From Cytobacillus oceanisediminis 2691 (GTDB lineage: Bacteria > Bacillota > Bacilli > Bacillales > Cytobacillaceae): 64,000 nucleotides of DNA. The notes under the pieces are model-generated. The model worked only from the letters and a program-made list of their open reading frames with translations, searched no databases and was not told where the DNA came from. Position numbers and translations under genes: made by a program. How positions within the stretch are numbered: position 1 is the first letter of the stretch; each line of letters starts with the position of its first letter. The DNA is taken from positions 4,501,501 through 4,565,500 of the forward strand of contig NZ_CP015506.1 in NCBI RefSeq assembly GCF_000294775.2. Direction: 5' to 3'. Below are positions 38,332 through 47,907 of this stretch, one piece after another.

Positions 38332-40236
38332 TTAGCCTTTAAGCGGCTGCAAGTCTTTATTTAACAAATACTCTTTCTCGAAAGAATACTTTTTCTCCAC
38401 ATATACCTGATGCCAAACCATGAACATAAGAACTGTCCAGATTTTGCGGCTATTGTCCGCTTTATCCTGACAATGGTCTTCTAGCAGCTGCAGTACGTAA
38501 TCTTTATTAATTAGATGATCTGTGCTGCTTTCACGAATGATATTTTTCGCCCATTCATTCATCTCGTCTTTCAGCCAGTGGCGGATTGGCACAGGGAATC
38601 CAAGCTTCTTGCGGTTCAGCACATGGTCTGGAACGACTCCTTCAGCAGCTTTGCGAAGAATATACTTCGTAGTTCCATTGGCCGTTTTCAGGCTGGTCGG
38701 AATTTTGGAAGCCACTTCAAACACTTCTTTATCAAGGAACGGAACACGAAGCTCGAGAGAATGAGCCATCGTCATTTTGTCCGCTTTCAATAGAATGTCT
38801 CCGCGCATCCACGTATGAATATCGATATACTGCATGCGGTCAACCGGATCATAGCCCCGGCTTTCTTCATATAGCGGTTTAGTGATATCCGTATAATTTA
38901 AGCTGTCTTTATATACATGAAGCAGGCTGCGCTTCTCTTGCTCTGTAAACATTTTTGCATTTCCAATGTAGCGCTCTTCCATTGGTGTTACACCGCGTTC
39001 GATAAAGCTTTTCCCCTTCATTCCCTCTGGCATCATGTTTGCAATCATGCGTAGAAGCTTTTTGCCGATGGCAGGAATTTTATTGAAGACTTCCAGGGAT
39101 TGTGGTTCACGGTAAATATTATAGCCGCCAAATAGCTCATCAGCGCCCTCACCTGAAAGTACAACCGTTACATGCTTGCGTGCTTCTCTTGCTACAAAAT
39201 AAAGGGGCACACAAGCCGGGTCAGCAAGCGGATCGTCCATATGCCACATGATTCTCGGAATCTCATTCATGTATTCCTCAGGAGTTATGATGTAGCTGAT
39301 GTTTTCTACACCCAGCTTTTCCGCTGTTTCTTTCGCTACATCCACCTCGCTGAAGCCATTGCGTTCAAACCCGACGGAGAATGTTTTAATAGCAGGATGG
39401 AATTCTTTCGCAATGGAAGCAATGATGGAAGAATCGATTCCGCCTGAAAGAAATGAACCTACCGGAACATCGGCACGCATATGCATTTTCACTGAGTCGA
39501 ACAAAACATCTCTAATTTCTTTCGTGAAATCAGCTTCTGACTTCTGCACTGGATGGAAAGCAGCTTTCCAATATCGCTTAATATCCATTTGAGCACCAAT
39601 TTTTTTAGTAAAATAATGGCCAGGCTCAAGCTTATGGATTCCCTCTGACATCGTGTTTGGCTCAGGCACAAACTGATAGGTCAGATAATGCTGGAGGGAG
39701 TCATAGTTTAATACATCATTTTGAAGAGCCAAAAGAATGCTCTTCTTCTCTGATCCAAAGAACGTGCGGTCTCCCTTATCGTAATAAAAGAAAGGCTTAA
39801 TCCCAAATGGATCTCTGGCTCCATATAGAGACTGTTCCTGTTTATCCCAAATGACAAACGCAAACATACCGCGCAATTTTTCAACAGCCTTTTCTTTCAT
39901 ATGGCTGTAAAGGGCAATTATGACTTCTGTATCGGAGCTTGTTTCAAAGCTTAATCCAGCTTTGAGAAGTTCTTCACGAAGTTCCACATAGTTATAGATT
40001 TCACCATTAAAGATAATCCAATAACGCTCATTCTCGTATGTCAGCGGCTGGTGTCCGCTTTCGATATCGATAATGCTCAGCCGGCGGAAGCCGAATTGAA
40101 TATGGTCATCAAAATAGTATCCTGAATCATCGGGACCCCGATGGGTAATGATATCATTCATATTTTGGAACTGTTCTTTATCTGCGTCACGGTAATTTTG
40201 TGCTTTTTCATGTACACAACCAATAAAACCACACAT
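38332..40236 (-). CDS. asnB: Asparagine synthase (glutamine-hydrolysing) AsnB
   Basis: ATP-dependent asparagine synthesis from aspartate and glutamine. The 634 residues begin MCGFIGC, and the catalytic N-terminal nucleophile Cys2 fixes the start at the ATG at 40236; the frame extends four codons further, but that would bury the Cys. The glutaminase domain contains ITHRGPDDSG and IIFNGEIYNY. The synthetase domain has the PP-loop SFLSGGIDSSIIA (near 265) and GEGADELFGGY. The ribosome site is AGGTGA. Neighbour metK lies upstream in the same orientation. Confidence 0.94.
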   Translation of the reverse strand: MCGFIGCVHEKAQNYRDADKEQFQNMNDIITHRGPDDSGYYFDDHIQFGFRRLSIIDIESGHQPLTYENERYWIIFNGEIYNYVELREELLKAGLSFETSSDTEVIIALYSHMKEKAVEKLRGMFAFVIWDKQEQSLYGARDPFGIKPFFYYDKGDRTFFGSEKKSILLALQNDVLNYDSLQHYLTYQFVPEPNTMSEGIHKLEPGHYFTKKIGAQMDIKRYWKAAFHPVQKSEADFTKEIRDVLFDSVKMHMRADVPVGSFLSGGIDSSIIASIAKEFHPAIKTFSVGFERNGFSEVDVAKETAEKLGVENISYIITPEEYMNEIPRIMWHMDDPLADPACVPLYFVAREARKHVTVVLSGEGADELFGGYNIYREPQSLEVFNKIPAIGKKLLRMIANMMPEGMKGKSFIERGVTPMEERYIGNAKMFTEQEKRSLLHVYKDSLNYTDITKPLYEESRGYDPVDRMQYIDIHTWMRGDILLKADKMTMAHSLELRVPFLDKEVFEVASKIPTSLKTANGTTKYILRKAAEGVVPDHVLNRKKLGFPVPIRHWLKDEMNEWAKNIIRESSTDHLINKDYVLQLLEDHCQDKADNSRKIWTVLMFMVWHQVYVEKKYSFEKEYLLNKDLQPLKG

Positions 40237-40480
40237 TATGTACGTCACCTACTCCATTCTTTTCTCAATATTTAGATACAGCCTTAACGGCTCCTTTTTC
40301 TTAGAAAACATACCCTATAATACTACCACTAATCATTTATAATTAGCACGTGGAATATAAAAAAAATATGCACGGAAAATTAAGCCATTATCCGAAGTTT
40401 ATACGATAACATATAATTATAAACGACTAAAGAGCATAAAGACCGAAAAGTGAATAAACACCCTTTATGTATAATGACGC

Positions 40481-40532
40481 AAAAAAGAAAGCGGGAGTTA
40501 CATTGATTAATGCAACTCCCGCTTTTTATATT
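40481..40532 (-). terminator. Terminator of metK
   Basis: AAAGCGGGAGTTGCATTAATCAATGTAACTCCCGCTTTCTTTTTT in minus-strand reading: a long stem with a T-run. Confidence 0.9.
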
Positions 40533-40547
40533 TTTGTCTCCCCCTTA

Positions 40548-40583
40548 AAGTATCGGGGATGGCCAAAGAGCTTCCGCTTTTCT
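40548..40583 (-). repeat. Remnant of repeat family B head, next to the metK stop codon
   Basis: On the minus strand the metK stop TAA is followed by TA and then GAAAAGCGGAAGCTCTTTGG CCATCCCC, closely matching the family B head GAAAAGCGGAAGCGCCTTGC CCACCCC. Only about 30 bp are left. Confidence 0.65.
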
Positions 40584-40584
40584 A

Positions 40585-41778
40585 TTAAGCTTCAGAGCGA
40601 AGGATTTCAGCTTTGTCCGTACGCTCCCAAGGAAGATCAACATCTGTACGCCCGAAGTGTCCGTAAGCAGCTGTCTGCTTGTAAATTGGGCGGCGAAGGC
40701 CAAGCATGTTAATAATTCCTGCAGGGCGAAGATCAAAGTGCTTTCTAACTAGATCAACTAGTACATCTTCATCGACTTTGCCTGTTCCGAATGTATCAAC
40801 AGAAATCGACACTGGCTGTGCTACACCAATCGCATAAGCAAGCTGAACTTCCACTTTCTCAGCTAAACCTGCTGCCACAAGGTTCTTCGCTACATAACGA
40901 GCAGCATAAGCAGCAGAGCGGTCAACCTTTGTAGGATCCTTACCGGAGAACGCGCCTCCGCCATGACGGGCATATCCGCCGTAAGTATCAACAATGATTT
41001 TGCGTCCAGTCAGGCCTGCATCCCCTTGAGGTCCGCCGATTACAAAACGTCCTGTTGGGTTGATGAAATACTTTGTATTCTCATCGATTAGTTCTTTGGG
41101 AACAACCGGGTTAATAACATGCTCCTTAAGATTGCGCTGGATTTGCTCCAGGCTGATCTCAGGGTGGTGCTGGGTAGAAATAACGATTGTGTCAATGCGG
41201 ACTGGCTTGTCATTTTCATCATACTCAACCGTTACCTGAGTTTTTCCGTCCGGACGAAGGTAAGGAAGGATTTCTTCTTTACGAACTTCAGTCAGACGGC
41301 GGGAAAGTTTATGTGCTAAAGAAATCGGAAGAGGCATTAGCTCTTTCGTTTCGTTGCATGCAAAACCGAACATTAAACCCTGGTCCCCTGCACCGATTGC
41401 TTCGATTTCCTGATCACTCATTTGTCCTTCCCTTGCTTCAAGAGCCTGGTCAACACCCATTGCAATATCTGCCGACTGCTCATCAATGGAAGTTAAAACT
41501 GCACATGTTTCGGAATCGAAACCATATTTAGCACGGGTATAACCGATTTCTTTTACCGTTTCACGAACGATTTTTGGAATATCTACGTATGTAGATGTTG
41601 TGATTTCACCTGCAACTAATACAAGTCCAGTTGTTACAGAAGTCTCTGCAGCAACACGGGCATTCGCATCTTTAGCTAAAATCGCATCTAAGATTGCATC
41701 AGAAATTTGGTCACAGATTTTATCCGGATGACCTTCAGTAACTGATTCAGAAGTAAACAAACGACGCTTTGTTGACAT
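40585..41778 (-). CDS. metK: S-adenosylmethionine synthetase
   Basis: Makes SAM from methionine and ATP. The 397 residues are typical. Motifs are [20 protein letters not shown] at the N-terminus, the ATP loop [36 protein letters not shown] and [19 protein letters not shown]. The ATG follows AAGGAGGAAGCC. Expression is controlled by the S-box leader at 42104-42222. The stretch between leader terminator and start codon is unusually long (about 270 nt). Confidence 0.97.
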   Translation of the reverse strand: MSTKRRLFTSESVTEGHPDKICDQISDAILDAILAKDANARVAAETSVTTGLVLVAGEITTSTYVDIPKIVRETVKEIGYTRAKYGFDSETCAVLTSIDEQSADIAMGVDQALEAREGQMSDQEIEAIGAGDQGLMFGFACNETKELMPLPISLAHKLSRRLTEVRKEEILPYLRPDGKTQVTVEYDENDKPVRIDTIVISTQHHPEISLEQIQRNLKEHVINPVVPKELIDENTKYFINPTGRFVIGGPQGDAGLTGRKIIVDTYGGYARHGGGAFSGKDPTKVDRSAAYAARYVAKNLVAAGLAEKVEVQLAYAIGVAQPVSISVDTFGTGKVDEDVLVDLVRKHFDLRPAGIINMLGLRRPIYKQTAAYGHFGRTDVDLPWERTDKAEILRSEA

Positions 41779-42047
41779 CTGGCTTCCTCCTTATAAATAG
41801 AAAATTGAGCGAGAATTAAGAAATGGGGAAGCGGAAAAGAACTTTTCCCTGTCATTTCATGGATCTCTGTTTGATACGGAACTCATTCCCTTAGTAGTAT
41901 GAAATAAACATGGAGTTTTTATTAGAAAAATAGGCATCGCTGGCCAGAAAGCCAGGCATCCATCTTTTCTTATGCCTCTCTGCAAGCTGCTAAAAACTCA
42001 CATAAATAGTACATTCCAAAAGCCGTTCATCCCATTGCCTGTGCAAA
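41779..42047 (-). other. Long untranslated stretch between metK riboswitch terminator and start codon
   Basis: About 270 bp without a supported ORF. It includes a small stem of GGCC..GGCT type around 41948-41965. Some of it may hold a second promoter giving riboswitch-independent metK expression, but I cannot define one. Confidence 0.4.
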
Positions 42048-42081
42048 ATAAAAAACCTTCTCAATAGTGAAAAGGTTGAAA
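42048..42081 (-). terminator. Riboswitch expression-platform terminator of metK
   Basis: AACCTTTTCACTATTGAGAAGGTTTTTTATTTT on the minus strand, immediately downstream of the S-box aptamer. Confidence 0.9.
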
Positions 42082-42103
42082 GCAAATCGATTCGCGCCTT
42101 TCA

Positions 42104-42222
42104 CTCTTATCGTTCAAGGAATTACGTCCTTGCGTCAGGTTAGCACCTTTGCTGATAAATGCCTTTTAGCAGGTTGCTGGGTTTCATAGGGCCTGTCCCT
42201 CCACCAGCTCGGGATAAGAGAG
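42104..42222 (-). promoter_or_regulatory. SAM-I (S-box) riboswitch upstream of metK
   Basis: Minus strand CTTATC (42213-42218) and GATAAG (42108-42113) form P1. Conserved cores between them are GCTGGTGGAGGGACAGGCCC, TGAAACCCAGCAACCTGC, AAAGGTGCTAACCTGACGC and AAGG. SAM binding should favour the terminator at 42048 and switch metK off. Confidence 0.96.
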
Positions 42223-42325
42223 TATCCGTTCAAGGTTGAATCATACCGTATTTTATCGAATCATGTCAACAAGTTTTCATTATTTTTAACAGTAAAATTT
42301 CAGCATTGAAAATTATGCTCCATGC

Positions 42326-42700
42326 TTACAGCGAACAGCTTCCATCATCACATTTTTTCTTTAGAAATTTATGCCTGTTTTTAGCAATCCATTTGTAGAT
42401 CGGATCGCCCAGTATTGGCGTCAATGGGAGATATAAAAGGAGGCTGATTAAAAAGGAGGCAGGAAAGAGGAACAGCAGTCTCCTTACTGCAGAATAACCC
42501 TTTTTCACACCGCCCGATGGAGTAATAATATGAAGCTCTCTGCGCAGGTCATGCTTGGAAAACGAGAGAGAATCCGGGATTTTTTCATACTCCTGCAGAG
42601 AAATCCATACCACTTTATTCAGCCAATCAAGTTTTTTAAATATCTTCTTTGTTTCCTTGCATAAAGAACAAGTTTCATCATAGAGGGCAATTGTCTTCAT
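42326..42700 (-). CDS. DCC-family (DUF393) thiol-disulfide oxidoreductase-like protein
   Basis: A 124-residue protein with the DxxCxxC motif YDETCSLCKE (C11, C14) of the DCC/DUF393 family, a thioredoxin-like fold. A hydrophobic segment at about 75-95 (LLFLFPASFLISLLLYLPLTP) is followed by DPIYKWIAKNRHKF and a Cys-containing tail (KKCDDGSCSL). The redox role is inferred; the function of the family is not established. It is divergent from pckA. Confidence 0.82.
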   Translation of the reverse strand: MKTIALYDETCSLCKETKKIFKKLDWLNKVVWISLQEYEKIPDSLSFSKHDLRRELHIITPSGGVKKGYSAVRRLLFLFPASFLISLLLYLPLTPILGDPIYKWIAKNRHKFLKKKCDDGSCSL

Positions 42701-42832
42701 TTTAGATCAGTCCCATGTTAAAATTAACACTTTCTTCTATATTAACATATATCAGTTATAAGGTGATTAAAGTGGAATTGCATGTCCAATTATGACATTT
42801 TTATAACATGAATAAAAAAGTTTCGTAATAGT

Positions 42833-42861
42833 ATAGACTAATCGTTTTAATGTGTTATACT
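42833..42861 (+). promoter_or_regulatory. pckA promoter with CcpN-like operator
   Basis: ATAGAC, 17 bases, TATACT (42856-42861). TGTGTTATACT (42851-42861) matches the CcpN operator pattern TRTGHYATAYW as I recall it and overlaps the -10 box, as expected for glycolytic repression of gluconeogenic pckA. Confidence 0.6.
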
Positions 42862-42919
42862 AATTTCGAGATGTAATCACTTTCATAAAAAAATTGGGAA
42901 AAAGGAAGGTATTCATCAG

Positions 42920-44506
42920 ATGAACTCTGTAAGCATATCAAACGAATTGAGCGAATTATTAAATGGCAGCAACATTCAAGTGCAATTATCCGTTCCTCAG
43001 CTTGTGGAAAAAGTTTTAAACCGCAATGAAGGGTCCCTTACCTCTACTGGCGCCGTACGCGCTACTACAGGAAAGTATACAGGACGTTCTCCTAAAGATA
43101 AATACATTGTTGAAGAAGCATCAAATAAAGATAAAATGGATTGGGGCAGCGTAAACCAGCCTATCTCTGAAGAAGCATTCTCTAATCTTTATAATAAAGT
43201 AATCAACTACTTAAAAGAAAAAGAAGAAGTATTTGTTTTCAAAGGCTTCGCAGGCGCAGATAAAAAGCACCGCATGCCAATCCAGGTAATTAATGAATAT
43301 GCCTGGCACAATCTTTTCGCACATCAGTTATTCATTCGTCCGGCAGAAGACGAGCTATTGGATCATCAAGCAGAGTTCACAGTCATTTCTGCTCCTAATT
43401 TCAAAGCAGACCCTGCAGTTGACGGCACAAAGTCCGAAACATTTATCATCATTTCATTCGAGCGCCGTACTGTTTTAATCGGCGGTACTGAATATGCAGG
43501 CGAAATGAAAAAGTCCATTTTCTCTGTTATGAACTATATGCTTCCAGAAAACGGGATCCTTCCTATGCACTGTTCCGCGAACGTTGGTCGTGAAGGAGAT
43601 GTTGCTTTATTCTTCGGCTTATCCGGAACAGGGAAAACAACCTTATCTGCAGACCCTAACCGCAAGCTGATTGGGGATGACGAGCATGGCTGGTCAGCAA
43701 ATGGCGTCTTCAATATTGAAGGCGGCTGCTATGCGAAATGCATTAACTTATCCCGTGAGAAAGAACCGCAAATTTTTGATGCTATCCGATTTGGGGCTGT
43801 ATTGGAAAATGTGGTGGTAAACAGCGAAACTCGGGTTGCTGATTATGATGACAGCACTTTAACTGAAAATACACGTGCGGCTTACCAGCTTCAGGCCATC
43901 GATAATATTGTTGACCCAAGCATTGCCGGACATCCTAATACAATCGTATTTTTAACAGCTGACGCATTTGGCGTATTGCCTCCAATCTCTAAACTGTCAA
44001 AAGAGCAGGCAATGTACCATTTCTTAAGCGGATATACTTCCAAGCTGGCAGGAACTGAGCGCGGCATCACTTCACCGCAGGCAACGTTCTCAACTTGCTT
44101 TGGATCACCTTTCCTTCCGCTTCCTGCAAACCGTTATGCTGAAATGCTTGGCGAGAAGATCGATGAGCATAATGCAAAAGTCTTCCTGGTAAACACAGGA
44201 TGGACTGGCGGAGAGTACGGAGTCGGTGAACGCATGAAACTTGCTTACACTCGTGCTATGGTGGAAGCTGCACTTGAAGGCGAACTAAACAACGTAGAAA
44301 CAGTCAAAGACGAAATTTTCGGATTGGAAATTCCGCAGCACGTTACGGGTGTGCCTGACGAAGTTCTTCAGCCAAACAAAACATGGGCAGATCAGGCTGC
44401 TTATGAAGCAAAGGCAAAAGAACTCGCTGCAAAATTCCGTGAGAACTTCAAGAAGTTCACAAGCGTTTCTTCTGAAATCGAAGAAAAAGGCGGACCAATC
44501 GCATAA
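42920..44506 (+). CDS. pckA: Phosphoenolpyruvate carboxykinase (ATP)
   Basis: Converts oxaloacetate and ATP to PEP, the entry step of gluconeogenesis. The 528 residues contain [15 protein letters not shown], the P-loop GLSGTGKT (233-240), the kinase-2 motif [10 protein letters not shown] and [15 protein letters not shown]. The ATG lies behind AAAAAGGAAGG. A CcpN-like operator overlaps the promoter. It is divergent from the DUF393 gene and ends at its own terminator. No anomaly was seen. Confidence 0.96.
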   Translation: MNSVSISNELSELLNGSNIQVQLSVPQLVEKVLNRNEGSLTSTGAVRATTGKYTGRSPKDKYIVEEASNKDKMDWGSVNQPISEEAFSNLYNKVINYLKEKEEVFVFKGFAGADKKHRMPIQVINEYAWHNLFAHQLFIRPAEDELLDHQAEFTVISAPNFKADPAVDGTKSETFIIISFERRTVLIGGTEYAGEMKKSIFSVMNYMLPENGILPMHCSANVGREGDVALFFGLSGTGKTTLSADPNRKLIGDDEHGWSANGVFNIEGGCYAKCINLSREKEPQIFDAIRFGAVLENVVVNSETRVADYDDSTLTENTRAAYQLQAIDNIVDPSIAGHPNTIVFLTADAFGVLPPISKLSKEQAMYHFLSGYTSKLAGTERGITSPQATFSTCFGSPFLPLPANRYAEMLGEKIDEHNAKVFLVNTGWTGGEYGVGERMKLAYTRAMVEAALEGELNNVETVKDEIFGLEIPQHVTGVPDEVLQPNKTWADQAAYEAKAKELAAKFRENFKKFTSVSSEIEEKGGPIA

Positions 44507-44512
44507 TATAGA

Positions 44513-44549
44513 AAAGGAATTGCAGCTTAGCAGCAATTCCTTTTTTATA
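44513..44549 (+). terminator. Terminator of pckA
   Basis: AAAAGGAATTGC, AGCTTA, GCAGCAATTCCTTTTTTAT, about 10 bp after the pckA stop codon. Confidence 0.88.
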
Positions 44550-44604
44550 TTTCATTTTATAAGTCTTCAAGCTCGAACGAATAAGTTTCTTACATGCAGA
44601 CTAA

Positions 44605-44790
44605 TAGTCGTTGATCGGCACTGTGCGCTTCGATTAGTTCCAGTTCGCACTCTTTTTCTATTTCTCAGTAGCACTATTCCTTCTGTTTAAGTCCTTTCGC
44701 AACTCCTTTTCCTCGCTCAGCGGCACTATTCCAACTAATCATTCTTTCTCATTCCCTGATTAAAAAAGCACTATTCTCACTTGCGATTTG
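44605..44790. repeat. Degenerate tandem array, period about 50 bp (family C)
   Basis: Four units with the core GCACTATTCC or a variant at 44618 (GCACTGTGCG), 44671, 44723 and 44768 (GCACTATTCT). The spacings are 53, 52 and 45 bp. Preceding bases TCAGTA, TCAGCG and TGATCG, and a pyrimidine-rich spacer with CTTTT or TTTCTC, are also shared. It carries no ORF with a ribosome site and lies between the pckA and ytmB terminators. Confidence 0.55.
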
Positions 44791-44804
44791 CAGAAATCTT
44801 TTGA

Positions 44805-44834
44805 ACAAAAAAACGCCGGACTAAGTCCAGGCGC
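44805..44834 (-). terminator. Terminator of ytmB
   Basis: GCGCCTGGACTTAGTCCGGCGTTTTTTTG on the minus strand: a short stem with a T-run just after the ytmB stop codon. Confidence 0.8.
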
Positions 44835-44837
44835 TCT

Positions 44838-45080
44838 TTAGTTTGTTGAGTTTAGAGAAACAAGCTGGTAAGTAATGAGTGTCTGGCTGTTTTCCCATTC
44901 TACTTTTCTAATAACACCCATTCCGTTCAGGTCTCCGTCAATTGTTCTTTTTACCTCGACAGGGATATCGAGCGGATATAATCGGTATCCGTCTTTGACA
45001 AGCGAAAAGAAATTTTCATCAAGTCTTTTTTCCCTTCCCTTTGTCACGATCATTGTGTTCAGCTCTAAAGGCATACCCAT
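44838..45080 (-). CDS. ytmB: DUF2584 family protein YtmB
   Basis: An 80-residue soluble protein (GMPLELNTMIVTKGREKRLDENFFSLVKDGYRLYPLDIPVEVKRT) that I recognise as YtmB; function unknown. The ATG follows AAGGAGAGATACCA. It lies 79 bp downstream of ytmA in the same direction. The context between pckA and ytmA matches B. subtilis. Confidence 0.85.
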   Translation of the reverse strand: MGMPLELNTMIVTKGREKRLDENFFSLVKDGYRLYPLDIPVEVKRTIDGDLNGMGVIRKVEWENSQTLITYQLVSLNSTN

Positions 45081-45159
45081 TGGTATCTCTCCTTCATTCT
45101 TAATATCCTTACCTCTATTTTACCGCACCTTTTTCCGCTCTGAAAGTCTTTAATTTTAT

Positions 45160-45945
45160 CTACCCATTGCTTTTCATCCACGCACTTAAATCCTCTACTG
45201 TCTTCCGGTTCACGGCTGGCGGAAAGTAGTGGGTATATTCAGGGAAATACCAGCTGCCTACTTCTTTTTTAAGAGCCTTGAGCCTTTTTTCCAGGCGATA
45301 GGAATGCTCCACCGAAACATTATGATCCTGTTCTCCATGGATGATTAAGACAGGCGCCTCCAGCTGTTCCAGCCGAAAAAGCGGAGTGCGATATTTATAC
45401 CTTTCCGGAAACTTCGTCGGGGTTCCGCCTATTACACGTTTCATCATTCTCCGGAGATCCTTGCGCTCCACATAAGTGAGAAACATATCACTGACCCCTC
45501 CCCATGTTACAATGGACGCGGCTTCCGGAAACTCGATTGCAGTAAGCAATGCCATTACGCCACCGCGGGAAAAGCCAAATATATGGACTCTTTTTACCCG
45601 TGCATGCTCCTGAAGAAGAGTGAAAGCGGCAAACGCGTCCTGTCTGTCCTCCCCTGCAAAATCTTCGTTGCCATCTCCCCCTTGGTTGCCTCTGTAAAAA
45701 GGGGCGAATACAATGAAGCCTTCACAGGCAAACTGGACAATCCGTGAAGGCCTTACTTTCCCGACATTTTTTATGCCTCCTCTCAGGTATAGGAATCCAT
45801 CATATAGCTCCTCCCCCTTTGGTTCTGCCAGCAGGCCTTTTATATGTAATCCGTTTGCATGATATGTGACAACTGATAATTCGATTGCCGGATTTGGCGA
45901 AGGAAATCTCTGTTTATTTATGATTTGGCCATTTTGGAATTCCAT
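45160..45945 (-). CDS. ytmA: Alpha/beta hydrolase YtmA (prolyl oligopeptidase-like)
   Basis: A 261-residue serine hydrolase with the elbow FGFSRGGV (S126), the acid in IHGEQDHNV and the His in PEYTHYFPP. FAPFYRGNQGGDG is typical of dienelactone-hydrolase or prolyl-oligopeptidase relatives. It lacks a propeller domain, so it is a stand-alone catalytic domain. The substrate is unknown. The ATG at 45945 has AGGGGGAATGAGGAC upstream. Probably cotranscribed with ytmB. Confidence 0.88.
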   Translation of the reverse strand: MEFQNGQIINKQRFPSPNPAIELSVVTYHANGLHIKGLLAEPKGEELYDGFLYLRGGIKNVGKVRPSRIVQFACEGFIVFAPFYRGNQGGDGNEDFAGEDRQDAFAAFTLLQEHARVKRVHIFGFSRGGVMALLTAIEFPEAASIVTWGGVSDMFLTYVERKDLRRMMKRVIGGTPTKFPERYKYRTPLFRLEQLEAPVLIIHGEQDHNVSVEHSYRLEKRLKALKKEVGSWYFPEYTHYFPPAVNRKTVEDLSAWMKSNG

Positions 45946-46110
45946 GTCCTCATTCCCCCTCTTGAAGTAACTGAATACGACTAATAGTATGAGCTTTATG
46001 ACCTCCGCCTAAAAATGTTTCCATGGGCATTCACACATTTTTTCGATTTTCATACGATATCCTAGGCTTTTAAATCTGACTTTTTTAGCATAAGGGAGGT
46101 CTTATGGCTT

Positions 46111-47106
46111 ATGAAAAAATGGATGAAAGTAAGCATGCTTCTTTTGCTTACGGCGATACTTATTGTTCCTTTGGCCGCTTGCGGAAAGGATGAAATGCAA
46201 AACGTCCGTATTGCCGAAGTGACACGTTCCATCTTCTATGCTCCGCAATATGTAGCCCTTGAGAAGGGTTTCTTTGAAGAAGAAGGTCTTAAAGTAGAGC
46301 TTACGACTACAGCAGGCGGAGATAAAACGATGACAGCCTTGCTTTCAGACAGCGCTGATGTGGCGCTTGTTGGCTCTGAAACATCGATTTACGTATCCGC
46401 ACAGGGCTCCAATGACCCGGTTATCAACTTTGCACAGCTAACCCAGACAGACGGAACATTTTTAGTTTCCCGCAATAAAATCGACAATTTTTCCTGGGAT
46501 ATGCTGAAAGGCAAAACATTCCTTGGCCAGCGCAAAGGCGGTATGCCGCAAATGGCTGGTGAGTTTGTTTTGAAAAAGCATGGAATTGATCCTCACGCAG
46601 ATATGGACTTGATTCAAAATATTGATTATGCCAATATCGCTCCGGCCTTCGCTTCAGGAACAGGCGAGTTTGTTCAGCTGTTCGAGCCGACTGCCAGTGT
46701 TTTTGAAAAAGAAGGCAAAGGCTATATCGTAGCTTCTTTCGGAACAGAGTCCGGTCATGTACCATATACCACATTCATGACAAAACAAAGCTATATTGAT
46801 GAAAATAAAGAAACGGTCGAAAAATTCACAAGAGCGATTTATAAAGCACAGCAATGGGTTGAGACACACAGTGCGAAAGAAACGGCAGAAACCATTCAAG
46901 GATATTTCGACAATACCGAGCTTGATATCATTGAGATGGTAGTAGACCGCTATAAGAGCCAGGGATCCTTTGCAACAGATCCTATCCTGGACACTGAAGA
47001 ATGGGAAAATCTGCAGAACATCATGGACGAAGCAGGAGAGCTCCCTAAGCGCATAGAGCATGACACACTTGTCAACACAGAAATCGCTGAAGGTGTAATG
47101 AAGTAA
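46111..47106 (+). CDS. ytlA: ABC transporter substrate-binding lipoprotein YtlA (SsuA/ThiY-like)
   Basis: A 331-residue lipoprotein. The signal peptide ends in the lipobox VPLAAC (Cys24). The NMT1/SsuA-like fold is indicated by FYAPQYVALEKGFFEEEGLKVELTTTAGGDK and VALVGSETSIY. Homologues bind pyrimidine thiamine precursors or sulfonates; the ligand here is not certain. No TPP or S-box leader precedes it. An out-of-frame ATG at 46103 opens only a short frame. It forms an operon with the ATPase and permease genes. Confidence 0.87.
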   Translation: MKKWMKVSMLLLLTAILIVPLAACGKDEMQNVRIAEVTRSIFYAPQYVALEKGFFEEEGLKVELTTTAGGDKTMTALLSDSADVALVGSETSIYVSAQGSNDPVINFAQLTQTDGTFLVSRNKIDNFSWDMLKGKTFLGQRKGGMPQMAGEFVLKKHGIDPHADMDLIQNIDYANIAPAFASGTGEFVQLFEPTASVFEKEGKGYIVASFGTESGHVPYTTFMTKQSYIDENKETVEKFTRAIYKAQQWVETHSAKETAETIQGYFDNTELDIIEMVVDRYKSQGSFATDPILDTEEWENLQNIMDEAGELPKRIEHDTLVNTEIAEGVMK

Positions 47107-47127
47107 TAAACGAAAGAGGAGGCCGAC

Positions 47128-47907
47128 ATGAATTTTTTAAAGGTAGATGCTGTCCACCACACTTATTTTACGAAAACCTCTGCTGTAACGGCCCTCTCCG
47201 ATATTTCGCTTGAAGTGGAGGAAGGCGAATTTGTTTCCTTCCTCGGCCCAAGCGGATGCGGCAAGACAACTTTGCTTTCCATCATAGCAGGCCTGTTTGA
47301 ACCCACAGAAGGCACTGTAACACTTGAAGGAAAGCGGGTTGAAACGGCAGAAAATGAAATTGGCTATATGCTGCAGCAGGATTATCTTTTTCCCTGGAAA
47401 ACGATTGAAGAAAATATCCTGCTGGGGCTGAAAATCGGGAACAGCCTTACTCCAGACAAAAAAGCTTATGCTCTGCAGCTCCTTAAGGAGATGGGATTAA
47501 AAGGTGTAGAATCACAGTTTCCGAAGCAGCTTTCAGGCGGAATGCGCCAGCGTGTTGCCCTTGTAAGAACACTTGCAACAGAACCAAAGCTGCTCATGCT
47601 TGATGAACCCTTTTCCGCATTAGATTATCAAACCAAGCTGAAGCTTGAGGATTTGGTCTCTAACACGCTTAAATCTTTTGGTAAAACAGCCATACTGGTT
47701 ACCCATGATATTGGTGAGGCAATCAGCATGAGTGATCGCGTTTTTCTCTTTTCCGCAAGGCCCGGACAGCTTCATAAAACGTTTGTCATTCCGAAAGAAT
47801 TAAGAGATGAAACTCCTTTTAACGCAAGAAATCATGAAGCATATCCAGCAATTTTTCAAACTATATGGAAGGAGCTGGAGTCCCTTGAGCCCGCAGGAGA
47901 ACGTTAA
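47128..47907 (+). CDS. ytlC: ABC transporter ATP-binding protein YtlC
   Basis: A 259-residue importer ATPase of the nitrate/sulfonate/taurine subfamily. Walker A is GPSGCGKTT (40-48), the Q-loop is [12 protein letters not shown], the signature is LSGGMRQR, Walker B is [12 protein letters not shown], and the switch is VTHDIGEA. The ATG follows AAAGAGGAGGCC. The end overlaps the start region of ytlD, so they are coupled. It energises the transporter formed with YtlA and YtlD. Confidence 0.92.
   Translation: MNFLKVDAVHHTYFTKTSAVTALSDISLEVEEGEFVSFLGPSGCGKTTLLSIIAGLFEPTEGTVTLEGKRVETAENEIGYMLQQDYLFPWKTIEENILLGLKIGNSLTPDKKAYALQLLKEMGLKGVESQFPKQLSGGMRQRVALVRTLATEPKLLMLDEPFSALDYQTKLKLEDLVSNTLKSFGKTAILVTHDIGEAISMSDRVFLFSARPGQLHKTFVIPKELRDETPFNARNHEAYPAIFQTIWKELESLEPAGER

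Noticed and set aside
46000..46110. Thiamine (TPP) riboswitch upstream of the ThiY-like transporter
   Set aside because: The conserved CTGAGA and ACCTGA elements of a TPP aptamer are not present.
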